From Clostridia bacterium (GTDB taxonomy: Bacteria; Bacillota; Clostridia; Christensenellales; Aristaeellaceae): 43,894 nt of DNA. The position numbers and the translations under genes are program-made. The notes under the pieces were generated by a model. It was not told the DNA's origin and ran no database searches. It saw only the letters and a list, made by a program, of their open reading frames with translations. Shown here one piece after another: positions 36,245 through 43,894 of this stretch. Location: assembly GCA_017430225.1 (NCBI GenBank), contig JAFRNK010000001.1, forward strand, positions 1 to 43,894. The letters run 5' to 3'. Position 1 is the stretch's first letter. The number at the start of each line of letters is the position of its first letter.

Positions 36245-37291
36245 TCAGCCCTCCTTGACGTCCTCACGGAATTGCCGCAGGAAGCGCAGGTCGCCTTCGT
36301 ACATCAGGCGCATGTCCTTGATGCCGTACCGGAGCATGGTGATACGCTCCAGGCCGATGCCGAAAGCGAAGCCGGAATAGCGTTTGGGATCGATGCCGCA
36401 CATTTCAAGCACGTGCGGGTTCACCATACCGCAGCCCAGCACTTCGATCCAGCCGGTGCCCTTGCAGATGCGGCAGCCCTTGCCGCGGCAGCTGACGCAG
36501 GTCAGGTCCGCTTCAGCGGAAGGCTCAGTGAACGGGAAGAAGGAAGGACGGAAACGGACGTGGATATCCGAGCCGTAAAGCCGGCGCGCAAACGCTGCCA
36601 GGGTCGCCTTCAGGTCACCCATGGAAACGCCTTCGTCAATCACGAGGCCCTCGATCTGGTGGAAGACCGGGCTGTGGGTCGCGTCCACTTCGTCAGCGCG
36701 GTACACGCGGCCCGGGCAGATGATGCGGATAGGCGGCTTGCGCGTGGTCATCGTGCGCGCCTGTACCGGCGAGGTATGCGTGCGCAGCACCACGTTATCG
36801 TCGATATAGAAGGTATCCTGCGCATCGCGGGCAGGATGGTTCTTCGGGATATTCAGGAGTTCGAAGTTGAAGTGATCCAGCTCCACTTCCGGGCCTTCGA
36901 CCACTTCGAAGCCCATACCGGTAAAGCAGTCCACCACTTCGTTCAGAACCAGTGTGTTCGGATGCACCGAGCCGATCTCAGGCAGGGGCTTCGGTTCCGT
37001 CACGTCCAGCCGTTCCATCTGCAGGCGGAGTTCCCGCTCTTTTTTCTGCATCGCCTGCTGCCGTTCGTCCAGCATGCGAGTAAAACGTTCACGGCGTTCA
37101 TTGATCAGCTGGCCCATCTGCGGGCGTTCTTCGGCGCTCAACTGACCCATCATGCGCATCATGGCAGTCAGCTGGCCCTTCTTGCCCAGCATCATCACGC
37201 GCAGCGCTTCGAGCGCAGTCAGGCTGTCCAGATTTCCCAGCGCTTTCTCCATCTCTTCATCAAGACGGTTCAATTCGTCCCTGATGCTCAT
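36245..37291 (-). CDS. pheS: Phenylalanyl-tRNA synthetase alpha subunit
   Basis: 348 residues. N-terminal coiled-coil (about 1-90) for tRNAPhe, then the class II catalytic core: HPARDAQDTFY, motif 2 around RVYRADEVDATHSPVFHQIEG (key RxxxxD...HxPxFxxxEG) and motif 3 GFAFGIGLERI. It contains the Cys-rich insert CVSCRGKGCRICKGTGW, usual in Bacillota PheS. Start ATG 37291 after AAGGAGGACACA; a longer reading to 37336 lacks a site. The leader is only about 70 bases and shows no T-box. Confidence 0.96.
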   Translation of the reverse strand: MSIRDELNRLDEEMEKALGNLDSLTALEALRVMMLGKKGQLTAMMRMMGQLSAEERPQMGQLINERRERFTRMLDERQQAMQKKERELRLQMERLDVTEPKPLPEIGSVHPNTLVLNEVVDCFTGMGFEVVEGPEVELDHFNFELLNIPKNHPARDAQDTFYIDDNVVLRTHTSPVQARTMTTRKPPIRIICPGRVYRADEVDATHSPVFHQIEGLVIDEGVSMGDLKATLAAFARRLYGSDIHVRFRPSFFPFTEPSAEADLTCVSCRGKGCRICKGTGWIEVLGCGMVNPHVLEMCGIDPKRYSGFAFGIGLERITMLRYGIKDMRLMYEGDLRFLRQFREDVKEG

Positions 37292-37366
37292 TGTGTCCTC
37301 CTTGCAGGCCCATTCATTCGGCATATCCCGCTCCACACATAGCTGAAAGCTGAATATACAAAGGCA

Positions 37367-37395
37367 ATTTTAACACTACAGGGAATGAAAGTCAA
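37367..37395 (-). promoter_or_regulatory. Promoter of pheST
   Basis: Minus strand TTGACT (37395-37390), 17 bases, TAAAAT (37372-37367). No T-box, stem I or AGGGTGGNACCGCG-like element lies between it and pheS, so regulation by tRNA charging is not indicated. Confidence 0.7.
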
Positions 37396-37452
37396 TTGAT
37401 TTCTGAGCTACATTCCGACCATTTTGCGGCCGTTTCCAGTCTATCCCGGCGC

Positions 37453-37481
37453 TTGACAGCCCCCTGTTTTTGTGCTACACT
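37453..37481 (+). promoter_or_regulatory. Promoter of tRNA-Arg
   Basis: TTGACA (37453-37458), 17 bases, TACACT (37476-37481). Start of transcription near 37488, about 19 bases before the mature tRNA. Confidence 0.8.
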
Positions 37482-37506
37482 TTTTTTGCAGTTAAAGCTG
37501 CAACAT

Positions 37507-37583
37507 GCGCCCGTAGCTCAGTTGGATAGAGTGTCAGACTCCGACTCTGAAGGCCATGCGTTCGAATCGCACCGGGCGTACCA
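37507..37583 (+). tRNA. tRNA-Arg (anticodon CCG), CCA encoded
   Basis: Cloverleaf: acceptor GCGCCCG/CGGGCGT, D stem GCTC/GAGT, anticodon stem TCAGA/TCTGA with loop CTCCGAC giving anticodon CCG (reads CGG), variable loop AGGCC, T loop TTCGAAT, discriminator A and encoded CCA. Oddities: G1-U72, G10-U25 and an A49-C65 mismatch in the T stem. All tertiary landmark bases (T8, A14, G18G19, T54T55C56) are present, so it should still fold. Single gene with its own promoter and terminator. Confidence 0.95.
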
Positions 37584-37590
37584 GACAAAA

Positions 37591-37630
37591 AGCCTTGATT
37601 CCACAAAGAGAATCGAGGCTTCTTCATTTA
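37591..37630 (+). terminator. Terminator after tRNA-Arg
   Basis: AGCCTTGATTC (37591-37601) pairs with GAATCGAGGCT (37610-37620), one G-U, loop CACAAAGA, followed by TCTTCATTT. Strong stem with an imperfect T run. Confidence 0.8.
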
Positions 37631-37693
37631 TTTGGCAAACTATTTATCAGCTCTTTGGGATATATTTGCATTGTAAAGCATATTATATGTAGA

Positions 37694-37723
37694 TTGACAA
37701 ATTTCCGCCGTTCATGATATGAT
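37694..37723 (+). promoter_or_regulatory. Promoter of the nucleotidase-GH2-NahK-NodB run
   Basis: TTGACA (37694-37699), 18 bases, TATGAT (37718-37723). The leader carries a short hairpin, ATCCCG/CGGGAT (37739-37757), before the ribosome site GAGGA. Confidence 0.75.
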
Positions 37724-37792
37724 TCAACTGCTGGAATTATCCCGTTTTTAGCGGGATTCTGTATAACGATCGCTTTGAATCGAGGAATTGGA

Positions 37793-38713
37793 ATGGCGTA
37801 CGATCTGACACGCCCGCTGGTGATTGGGATCTCCTCCCGCGCCCTCTTTGACCTGGAGGAGGAAAACCGCATATTCGAGGAACGCGGACTGAGCGAATAC
37901 GTCCAGTATCAGATGGACAACGAAAACACCATCCTGAAAAAAGGCGTCGCGTTCCCGCTGATCCAGGCATTTCTCAGGCTGAACAGCCTCGCAAAGGACG
38001 GGCGGCTCGTCGAGGTCATCATCATGTCCCGCAACAGCCCGGATACCAGCCTGCGCATTTTCCGTTCCATTGAGCATTACGGGCTGGATATCAGCCGCGC
38101 AGCGCTTACGAGCGGCGCACCGGTATCGCCCTATCTGAAAGCTTTCCAGACCGACCTTTTCCTGTCCGCTTACCAGCCAGACGTGCAGGATGCCATCAAC
38201 GCCGGCATCGCGGCAGGCGTGCTACTGACGGATTCAAAACGTACCGGGATGAGCGACGAGATAAAGCAGATCCGCATCGCGTTCGACGGGGACGCGGTCC
38301 TATTCGGTGCTGAAGCCGAGCGGATTTTCCGCCACGACGGCATCGAAGCGTTCCAGAGCCATGAACGCGAGCACGCGAACGACCCGCTCTCAAAAGGCCC
38401 GTTCGCCAATTTCCTGATGTCGCTTTCCAACCTACAGGCCATGTTCCCAGACAAAGACCACGCGCCGATCCGCACCGCGCTGGTCACTTCCCGCAGCGCG
38501 CCCGCTCACGAAAGGGCGATCAAAACGCTGCGCTACTGGCATGTCCGGGTGGACGAAGCCTTCTTCCTCGGCGGCGTGCGCAAGCGCGAGATCCTGGAGC
38601 AGTTCGGCGCACACATTTTCTTTGACGACCAGCACGTACACGCAGATCCCGCCAGCGAGATCGCACCGGCAGCCATCGTGCCGTACCGCGTGAACGACGA
38701 CCCGGAGAAATAA
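37793..38713 (+). CDS. 5'-nucleotidase, cytosolic NT5C1-like
   Basis: 306 residues. It resembles the bacterial members of the cytosolic 5'-nucleotidase I family (HAD-like fold), which dephosphorylate nucleoside monophosphates. Seen: LVIGISSRALFDLEEENRIF near the N terminus, VEVIIMSRNSPDTSLR, RIAFDGDAVLFG in the middle, FFLGGVRKREIL and HIFFDDQ near the C terminus, the usual order of conserved blocks. No signal peptide. Start ATG 37793 after GAGGAATTGGA; a reading from 37775 would overlap this site. First gene of its run, five bases before the GH2 gene. Confidence 0.85.
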   Translation: MAYDLTRPLVIGISSRALFDLEEENRIFEERGLSEYVQYQMDNENTILKKGVAFPLIQAFLRLNSLAKDGRLVEVIIMSRNSPDTSLRIFRSIEHYGLDISRAALTSGAPVSPYLKAFQTDLFLSAYQPDVQDAINAGIAAGVLLTDSKRTGMSDEIKQIRIAFDGDAVLFGAEAERIFRHDGIEAFQSHEREHANDPLSKGPFANFLMSLSNLQAMFPDKDHAPIRTALVTSRSAPAHERAIKTLRYWHVRVDEAFFLGGVRKREILEQFGAHIFFDDQHVHADPASEIAPAAIVPYRVNDDPEK

Positions 38714-38718
38714 ACGGA

Positions 38719-40350
38719 ATGACCACTTCCTATCCCCGCCCGCAATTTCGCAGGCAGAGTTATTATTCACTGGACGGTCCCTGGACGCTGAACGGACAGA
38801 CCGTCAACGTTCCTTATTCACCGCAGGCGCCGCTTTCCGGCTGGCAGGGCGATGTTCCCGAAACACTCACCTATATCCGGCGATTCGATCTGCCGTCCGG
38901 ATTCTCTGCTCCCGCGCGGCGGATCATCCTGCACATCGGCGCTGTGGATCAGACCGCGAAGGTATATCTCAACGGTCAATTCGTCTGTTCGCACGAGGGC
39001 GGTTATCTGCCTTTCGAAGCAGACATCACAGGGCTCCTGCTGCCCATTGACAACGAACTGCGCATCGAAGCTGCGGACCGGTTGCTGCGCACCTACCCTT
39101 ACGGCAAGCAGTGCAAGCGTCCCCACGGCATGTGGTATACCCCGGTATCCGGCATCTGGAAGAGCGTCTGGCTCGAACAGGTGCCCGATAAATACATTAC
39201 AGGGCTTAGAACGGAGACGGATCTGGAAGGCCTGACCCTGACAGTCTGCACGAATACAGCAGAAGGCGAAGCGGAGATCAGCATCGACGGCCTTCCCCCG
39301 CTCACCTTGCACGTCAACCGTTCCGAACGGATCCGGATCCCCAAGCCGCAGCTCTGGTCTCCGGAATCTCCGTACCTGTATCATTTTTCAGTACGTTTCG
39401 GCGCGGATGAGGCTGCCAGCTACTTCGCTCTCCGAACGGTTTCGATCCTCAATAATTCCCACAACCGGCCCGTCATTGCGCTCAACGGACAGCCGGTTTT
39501 CCTGAACGGGCTGCTGGACCAGGGCTATTTCCCGGACGGACTATTCCTGCCGGGCGATCCTGACGGATACGAACACGACATCCTGGGTGCTAAGAGACTT
39601 GGCTTCAACACGCTCCGCAAGCACATCAAAGTCGAACCCGAAGCTTTTTACGCCGCGTGCGACCGCCTCGGCATGCTGGTGATCCAGGACATGGTCAATT
39701 CCGGACCATATCACTATATCCTCGATACGGTGCTGCCGAATTTGGGCTTTAAGCGCAGGCCGGATTTCCGTTTGGGCGATCGAAAGCGCAAAGCGTTCTT
39801 CGAGCAGCACTGCCGGGACATCCAGGACCATCTCTCCGGCCATCCATGCGTCATCGCCTACACGATCTTCAACGAAGGCTGGGGCCAGTACGATACCACG
39901 CGCATCTACCGCATGCTCAAGGAGCGTGACAGCAGCCGCCTCTACATCTCATCCTCCGGCTGGTTCAAAGGTTACGAGACCGATATCGACACTGACCATA
40001 TCTATTTCCGCAACCGGGTGCTCACGCGAAGAGACCGGCCCCTGCTGCTGGCGGAATGCGGCGGATATACGTATGACGCCCAGCCCACGGAATCCAATTT
40101 GAAGACATACGGCTATGGGAAAACAAGCTCCCCCGAAGAACTGACCGGGCAGATCGAGACACTGTACCGGGATATGGTTTTTCCTTCGATCGACAGGGGC
40201 CTGAACGGCGTCATCTATACGCAGCTGACCGACATCGAAGGCGAAATCAACGGCCTCTATACCTATGACCGGAAGGGCTGCAAAGTCATCAGGGAGCGCA
40301 TGGCCGCGCTCGCGCAGGAAGCACAGCGGCGTTTTCATTCCAACAACTAA
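38719..40350 (+). CDS. Glycoside hydrolase family 2 protein
   Basis: 543 residues, cytoplasmic (no signal peptide). Three parts as in short GH2 enzymes: N-terminal jelly roll (about 1-155, with YIRRFDLPSG and LNGQFVCSHEGGYLPFEADI), immunoglobulin-like beta sandwich (about 160-245) and TIM barrel (from about 250, with LNGLLDQGYFPDG). Acid/base Glu386 is in FNEGWGQ and the probable nucleophile Glu446 in LAECGGYTY. The family includes beta-galactosidases, beta-mannosidases and beta-glucuronidases; substrate cannot be read. Shorter than LacZ. Start ATG 38719 with CGGAGA at 38704-38709. Confidence 0.88.
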   Translation: MTTSYPRPQFRRQSYYSLDGPWTLNGQTVNVPYSPQAPLSGWQGDVPETLTYIRRFDLPSGFSAPARRIILHIGAVDQTAKVYLNGQFVCSHEGGYLPFEADITGLLLPIDNELRIEAADRLLRTYPYGKQCKRPHGMWYTPVSGIWKSVWLEQVPDKYITGLRTETDLEGLTLTVCTNTAEGEAEISIDGLPPLTLHVNRSERIRIPKPQLWSPESPYLYHFSVRFGADEAASYFALRTVSILNNSHNRPVIALNGQPVFLNGLLDQGYFPDGLFLPGDPDGYEHDILGAKRLGFNTLRKHIKVEPEAFYAACDRLGMLVIQDMVNSGPYHYILDTVLPNLGFKRRPDFRLGDRKRKAFFEQHCRDIQDHLSGHPCVIAYTIFNEGWGQYDTTRIYRMLKERDSSRLYISSSGWFKGYETDIDTDHIYFRNRVLTRRDRPLLLAECGGYTYDAQPTESNLKTYGYGKTSSPEELTGQIETLYRDMVFPSIDRGLNGVIYTQLTDIEGEINGLYTYDRKGCKVIRERMAALAQEAQRRFHSNN

Positions 40351-40366
40351 GGAAGGTATTTCAGCG

Positions 40367-41425
40367 ATGCTTGAGATCGTATCACGGTTCCGGCTTCAGG
40401 GCACTCCCATCGGCTGCGTCGATTTCGGTTCCGGCCACATCAACAAGACTTACCTCGTGGTCACCAACTACCCGCACTTGTACGTACTGCAGAACGTCAA
40501 TACGCGCACTTTTCCGGACGCGAACGGCCTGATGCGGAACGTGATTCTGGTTACCGACCATATCCGTAAAAAGATTGAAGATCCCCGCCAGGTGTTACAG
40601 CTGGTTCCGACCGTCGACGACCGGCTCTACATTTTGGAGGAAGGCAACCAGCTCTGGCGCATGTACGAATACGTCACGGGCAGTGTCTGCCTGGACCAGG
40701 TCGAAAGCGATGAGGACTTCCGCCAGGCTGGCAAGGCTTTCGGCATGTTCCAGCGGCAGATGGCAGACTTTCCAGCCGAACAACTCGTCGAAGTCATTCC
40801 CAACTTTCACCACACGCCCAAGCGCTATGAAGCCTTTCATCAGGCGATCGAAAAAGACAAAAAGAACCGCGCAATAGAAGTCGAAGATGAAATCAATTTC
40901 TTTCTGGAGCGCGAGGCGTCGGCCGGTGAACTGGTCCGCCTGATGGAGTCCGGAGAACTGCCGCTGCGCGTGACGCACAACGACACAAAGCTGAATAACG
41001 TGATGATGGACGAAGCAACGCGCGAACCGCTCTGCATCGTCGACCTGGATACGGTCATGCCCGGCCTGGCAGCATACGATTTCGGCGACGCGATCCGTTA
41101 CGGCGCGTCGGAAGCCGCTGAAGATGAGCGGAACCTGAGCAAGGTGCGCATGTCTTTGGGTCTGTACCGCGCTTTCGCGGAGGGCTTTGTCGGCGTCAGC
41201 CGGGACAGCCTGACCGCTCTTGAACGGGAAACCCTGCCCGAAGGCGCCCGCCTGATGACACTGGAATGCGGTATGCGCTTCCTGACGGACTACCTGCAGG
41301 GCGACACCTATTTCCATATCTCCAGGCCGGAGCATAACCTCGACCGCGCGCGGACGCAGATGACTCTCGTCCGTGACATGGAAAACAAGTGGGCGGAGAT
41401 GAAACGAATCCTCCGCGAAGTCTGA
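40367..41425 (+). CDS. NahK-like sugar 1-kinase of the aminoglycoside phosphotransferase fold
   Basis: 352 residues. APH/choline-kinase fold. The N-terminal block CVDFGSGHINKTYLV, the catalytic loop RVTHNDTKLNNVMMD (D206, N211) and the metal Asp in IVDLDTVMPGLAAYDFGD (D226/D228) are those of bacterial N-acetylhexosamine 1-kinases (NahK), which phosphorylate GlcNAc/GalNAc at C1. Start ATG 40367 with GGAAGG upstream; a longer frame to 40265 runs inside the GH2 gene. Neighbouring GH2 and NodB genes fit an amino-sugar role. Kinase of another sugar is possible. Not a drug-resistance enzyme by context. Confidence 0.85.
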   Translation: MLEIVSRFRLQGTPIGCVDFGSGHINKTYLVVTNYPHLYVLQNVNTRTFPDANGLMRNVILVTDHIRKKIEDPRQVLQLVPTVDDRLYILEEGNQLWRMYEYVTGSVCLDQVESDEDFRQAGKAFGMFQRQMADFPAEQLVEVIPNFHHTPKRYEAFHQAIEKDKKNRAIEVEDEINFFLEREASAGELVRLMESGELPLRVTHNDTKLNNVMMDEATREPLCIVDLDTVMPGLAAYDFGDAIRYGASEAAEDERNLSKVRMSLGLYRAFAEGFVGVSRDSLTALERETLPEGARLMTLECGMRFLTDYLQGDTYFHISRPEHNLDRARTQMTLVRDMENKWAEMKRILREV

Positions 41426-41445
41426 CACATTTCGGGAGTACAGCC

Positions 41446-42078
41446 ATGAAACGCATCGCACTAACTTTTGACGACGGTCCGAATACTTCCATTACGCCCC
41501 AGGTGCTCGACATCCTCGGGGAGCATGGGATCGCCGCGTCATTTTTTCTGATCGCGGACAGCATCACGCCCGAATCCGCACAGGTCGCGAAACGGGCTTT
41601 CAGCATGGGGTGCGAAATCAACAATCACTCCACGACACATGAGCATATGAGTCGAATGATCCCTGATCAGGTCCGCCGGGAAGTCGAAAACTGCACTCAA
41701 AAGATTATCGAGCTGACGGGCCGGGCCCCGCGTTTTTTCCGTCCGCCTTATATCGACATCAACCGGGACATGTTTGAAGAAATCGGCCTCACCTTTATCT
41801 GCGGCTCCGGCTGCCAAGACTGGGTGCCTGATATCAGCGCCGAAGAACGCATCGAACGCGTACTCGCGAACGCCAGGGACGGCGAAATCGTCCTGCTGCA
41901 TGATATGCCCGGCAACGTAAACACGGTAGAAGCCCTGAAAACGATCATTCCCGAATTGAAGAAGCGCGGATACCGCTTTCTCACCTGCGGACAGATGTTT
42001 GACGAATGTGAAATCGAACCGCGGCACGGCTGGATGTATTCCAACGTATTCCAGACCGAGCCGAGGACCGGACTTTAA
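41446..42078 (+). CDS. Polysaccharide deacetylase (NodB/CE4) family protein
   Basis: 210 residues, one NodB domain: TFDDGP at the start (D9, D10), NHSTTH (H61, H65) for zinc, RPPY in motif 3, and LLHDMPG in the last motif. All metal and catalytic residues appear intact. No signal peptide, so it is probably cytoplasmic, unlike peptidoglycan deacetylases; it may act on a small N-acetylated sugar. Start ATG 41446 after GGGAG. It follows the NahK-like gene by 20 bases and precedes the two-component genes by 11. Confidence 0.88.
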   Translation: MKRIALTFDDGPNTSITPQVLDILGEHGIAASFFLIADSITPESAQVAKRAFSMGCEINNHSTTHEHMSRMIPDQVRREVENCTQKIIELTGRAPRFFRPPYIDINRDMFEEIGLTFICGSGCQDWVPDISAEERIERVLANARDGEIVLLHDMPGNVNTVEALKTIIPELKKRGYRFLTCGQMFDECEIEPRHGWMYSNVFQTEPRTGL

Positions 42079-42089
42079 GGAGATATTTG

Positions 42090-42773
42090 ATGCGCGTATT
42101 GCTTGTTAAGGACGAAAAAGCGTTGTCTTCGGCGATCTGCCGTGTACTCAAGGCCGAACAGATCGTCACGGACACGGCATATGACGGAGAGACGGGGCTG
42201 GACGACGCCCTGTCCGGTATCTATGACGCGGTCATCCTGGACGTCATGCTGCCGAAGCGCGACGGATTCTCTATCCTCGAATAGCTTCGCGCCAGCGGTT
42301 CTGCCGTTCCCGTCCTGATGCTGACCGCCCGCGGGGAGCTGGAAGACCGCCTTCACGGGCTCAAGAGCGGCGCTGATTATTACCTGACCAAACCTTTCCA
42401 GATGGAAGAGCTCATCGCCTGCCTGCGCGTGATTACACGCAGGAAAACAGACGCGCCCGTCATGGCCCTGCGGTTTGGCGATACGGAGCTTGTGGAAAGC
42501 AGCGCTTCGCTGGTAAATACCCAGACCGGCGCGAGCATCAAACTGGGGGCCAAGGAATACCAGCTGATGGAAATGATGATACGGCACCCCAAACAGATTC
42601 TGAAGCGCGAACAAATCTTCGAGCATGTATGGGGTTACGACAGTGACGCCGAATACAATACCATCGAGGTATATATCAGCTTCCTGCGCAAAAAGCTCAG
42701 CTTTATTCAGTCGAAACTCAAGATCCACGCGACCCGCGGGGTCGGATACTCTCTGGAGGAAGAAGAATGCTGA
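42090..42773 (+). pseudogene. OmpR-family response regulator interrupted by an in-frame amber stop
   Basis: Reading through, a 227-residue OmpR-type regulator: receiver domain (1-~115, phospho-Asp D51 in ILDVMLPKRDG, Thr in LMLTARGE, Lys in YLTKPF) and winged-helix DNA-binding domain (about 130-225, ending RGVGYSLE). Codon 65 is TAG (42282-42284) in DGFSILE*LRASG, where relatives have a sense codon (CAG or similar). The parts before and after are in the same frame. Separately, residue 7 is Lys in VLLVKDEK, in place of the acidic pocket residue of VEDE. The upstream ORF ends after 64 codons; the downstream ORF could restart at ATG 42318. Start ATG 42090 has AAGGAGAT. Sequencing error or real decay. 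Confidence 0.8.
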
Positions 42774-43894
42774 AACGCCTCCGCTTCCGGCTGATTCTGC
42801 TCGTAGTGCTTTTGCTGTTCGTGATTTCAGCCGGTATCGTATTAGCCATCAATCTGATGAACGAACGTCAGATCAGCCTTGATGCATACGGCACGCTGAA
42901 CCTGCTGTCGCGCGACGAAGGCAGACGGCCGGATTCTTTTTTGAACAACACCCGGCGGATGAGAAACCGGAATGAAAGGTCGGAGCTTCAGGCCGACCTG
43001 GGCAACTACGCGGTGATGATCCTTAACGAGGACGGCAGCATCCTCTCCTCAGTCTCCATTCGGGAAGACCTGTATACAGAAGAGGAACTGGCTGAACTGA
43101 CAGAAAGGATCCTTGCGCAGAATAAGGCTCAGGGACAGATTGAGCGCCAGTATTATATGGTTCGCGACCTGCCGAATAACACGAGGCAGCTGATCGTCCT
43201 CGACAACCGTCTCGCCGGAGAAAACGCGCGACAGTTCCTGATCACGACGATCATCGTCGCCGCCTGCGCCTGGCTGTTGCTCAGCATCGGCGCTACGATG
43301 CTGATCCTGCGCATGATCAAACCTGTCGAGGAAGCATTCGTCAAGCAGCGTCAATTCGTCAGCGACGCGAGCCATGAGCTGAAAACCCCGCTGGCGGTCA
43401 TATCCGCAAACGCTCAGGCTCTGGTCCGCGAAAACGGGCATAATGAACAGGCCGACTACATTCTTTCAGAAGTCGGGCGTGCGGATACGCTGGTCAAAAA
43501 CCTTCTATCCCTTGCGCGCCTCGACCAGGCTGCCCCGCAGGCCGGTTTTGCGCCTTTCAACCTGAGCGAAGCCATCGAGAGCGTCGTACTGCCGTTTGAG
43601 AGCACGGTCTACGAAGCTGGACGGACCCTGGAAACAGAAATTCCCGGCCAGGTCACCTATATCGGCCAGGAAGAAATGATCAAACAGTTGGTTGTCATCC
43701 TGCTCAGCAACGCGCTCAAATATTCGGACGATCACGGCGTCATCCGCCTTAAGCTTGAAACCCGCGGCAATAAACGCATCCTGACGGTTTTCAACACGGG
43801 CGAAGGCATCGCCCCCGAAAACCGCGAGCGCGTGTTCGACCGCTTCTGGCGCGAGGACAGCGCCCACGGCAGCGATATCCCCGGCCAGGGCCTC
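42767..43894 (+). CDS. Sensor histidine kinase, 3' end outside window
   Basis: First 376 residues. Two membrane helices (about 6-29 and 156-178) flank a ~125-residue extracytoplasmic sensor. Kinase core: H-box SDASHELKTPL (His203), N-box LLSNALKYSDD, G1 NTGEGI and F-box VFDRFWRED are intact; the G2 box is cut by the window edge. No separate HAMP domain is evident, only a short linker. Start ATG 42767 overlaps the regulator gene by seven bases, so it was the partner of the now interrupted regulator. Signal sensed is unknown. Confidence 0.9.
   Translation, partial: MLKRLRFRLILLVVLLLFVISAGIVLAINLMNERQISLDAYGTLNLLSRDEGRRPDSFLNNTRRMRNRNERSELQADLGNYAVMILNEDGSILSSVSIREDLYTEEELAELTERILAQNKAQGQIERQYYMVRDLPNNTRQLIVLDNRLAGENARQFLITTIIVAACAWLLLSIGATMLILRMIKPVEEAFVKQRQFVSDASHELKTPLAVISANAQALVRENGHNEQADYILSEVGRADTLVKNLLSLARLDQAAPQAGFAPFNLSEAIESVVLPFESTVYEAGRTLETEIPGQVTYIGQEEMIKQLVVILLSNALKYSDDHGVIRLKLETRGNKRILTVFNTGEGIAPENRERVFDRFWREDSAHGSDIPGQGL

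Noticed and set aside
34246-36258. 670-codon plus-strand open frame opposite pheT
   Set aside because: Shadow of a complete PheT; no ribosome site or domain.
37292-37395. T-box leader before pheS
   Set aside because: The leader is only ~70 bases and has no antiterminator or stem I features.
40367-41425. Aminoglycoside resistance kinase
   Set aside because: The fold is shared, but the N-terminal GSGHINKTYLV and catalytic blocks match sugar 1-kinases and the neighbours are sugar enzymes.

Overview
The window looks like a chromosome segment of an anaerobic Bacillota (Clostridia-type) bacterium. Pointers are HemZ, a class III (Fbp-type) fructose-1,6-bisphosphatase, a DUF5685/DnaJ/zinc-ribbon gene set, a four-gene biotin-dependent Na+-pumping decarboxylase operon, consensus TTGACA/TATAAT promoters and strong GGAGG ribosome binding sites. 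GC content is moderately high. A GH2 glycosidase next to a NahK-like sugar kinase suggests a gut or rumen lifestyle, but this is inference and no taxon finer than Clostridia-like can be read from the sequence. There are no insertion sequences, prophage genes or CRISPR arrays, and gene order looks like core genome.

Layout. 1-1539 (+): end of an acetyl-esterase-like hydrolase, an RseC-like membrane protein and a thioredoxin. 1577-2193 (+): a consensus promoter, a structured intergenic RNA closed by its own end-to-end helix, then a small double zinc-ribbon protein and a terminator. 2223-7649 (-): a TraX-family membrane protein followed by a GldF/GldG-type ABC export cluster (ATPase, permease, auxiliary protein, DUF4340 protein), with stop/start overlaps between the ABC cluster genes. 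7747-13567 (+): comM, degV, fbp, deoC and a sirtuin, diverging from traX through back-to-back promoters. 13624-17107 (+): DUF5685, a J-domain protein with a cysteine-rich tail, a membrane zinc ribbon and a secreted or anchored hydrolase. 17212-20773 (-): oadA, oadG, biotin carrier and oadB. 20861-24996 (-): trkA and trkH, a metallo-beta-lactamase-fold protein and a DUF1622 protein. 24969-31048 (-): recJ, relA and hemZ. 31078-37395 (-): pheS, pheT, a small exported protein, secD and secF. 37453-37630 (+): tRNA-Arg(CCG). 37694-43894 (+): a 5'-nucleotidase, GH2 glycosidase, NahK-like kinase and NodB deacetylase, then a two-component system whose response regulator carries an in-frame amber stop; the histidine kinase runs off the window.

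How the parts work together. The minus-strand block from pheS to trkH is mostly housekeeping: translation (PheST, tRNA-Arg), membrane protein export (SecDF), DNA repair (RecJ), the stringent response (RelA) and K+ uptake (TrkAH). The oad operon couples decarboxylation to Na+ export. The 37.7-42.1 kb locus combines sugar release, sugar 1-phosphorylation and a polysaccharide-deacetylase-like enzyme, and may serve amino-sugar use or envelope modification. The observations most worth a second look are the structured RNA at 1611-1816, the broken response regulator at 42090-42773, and the DUF5685/J-protein/zinc-ribbon module.
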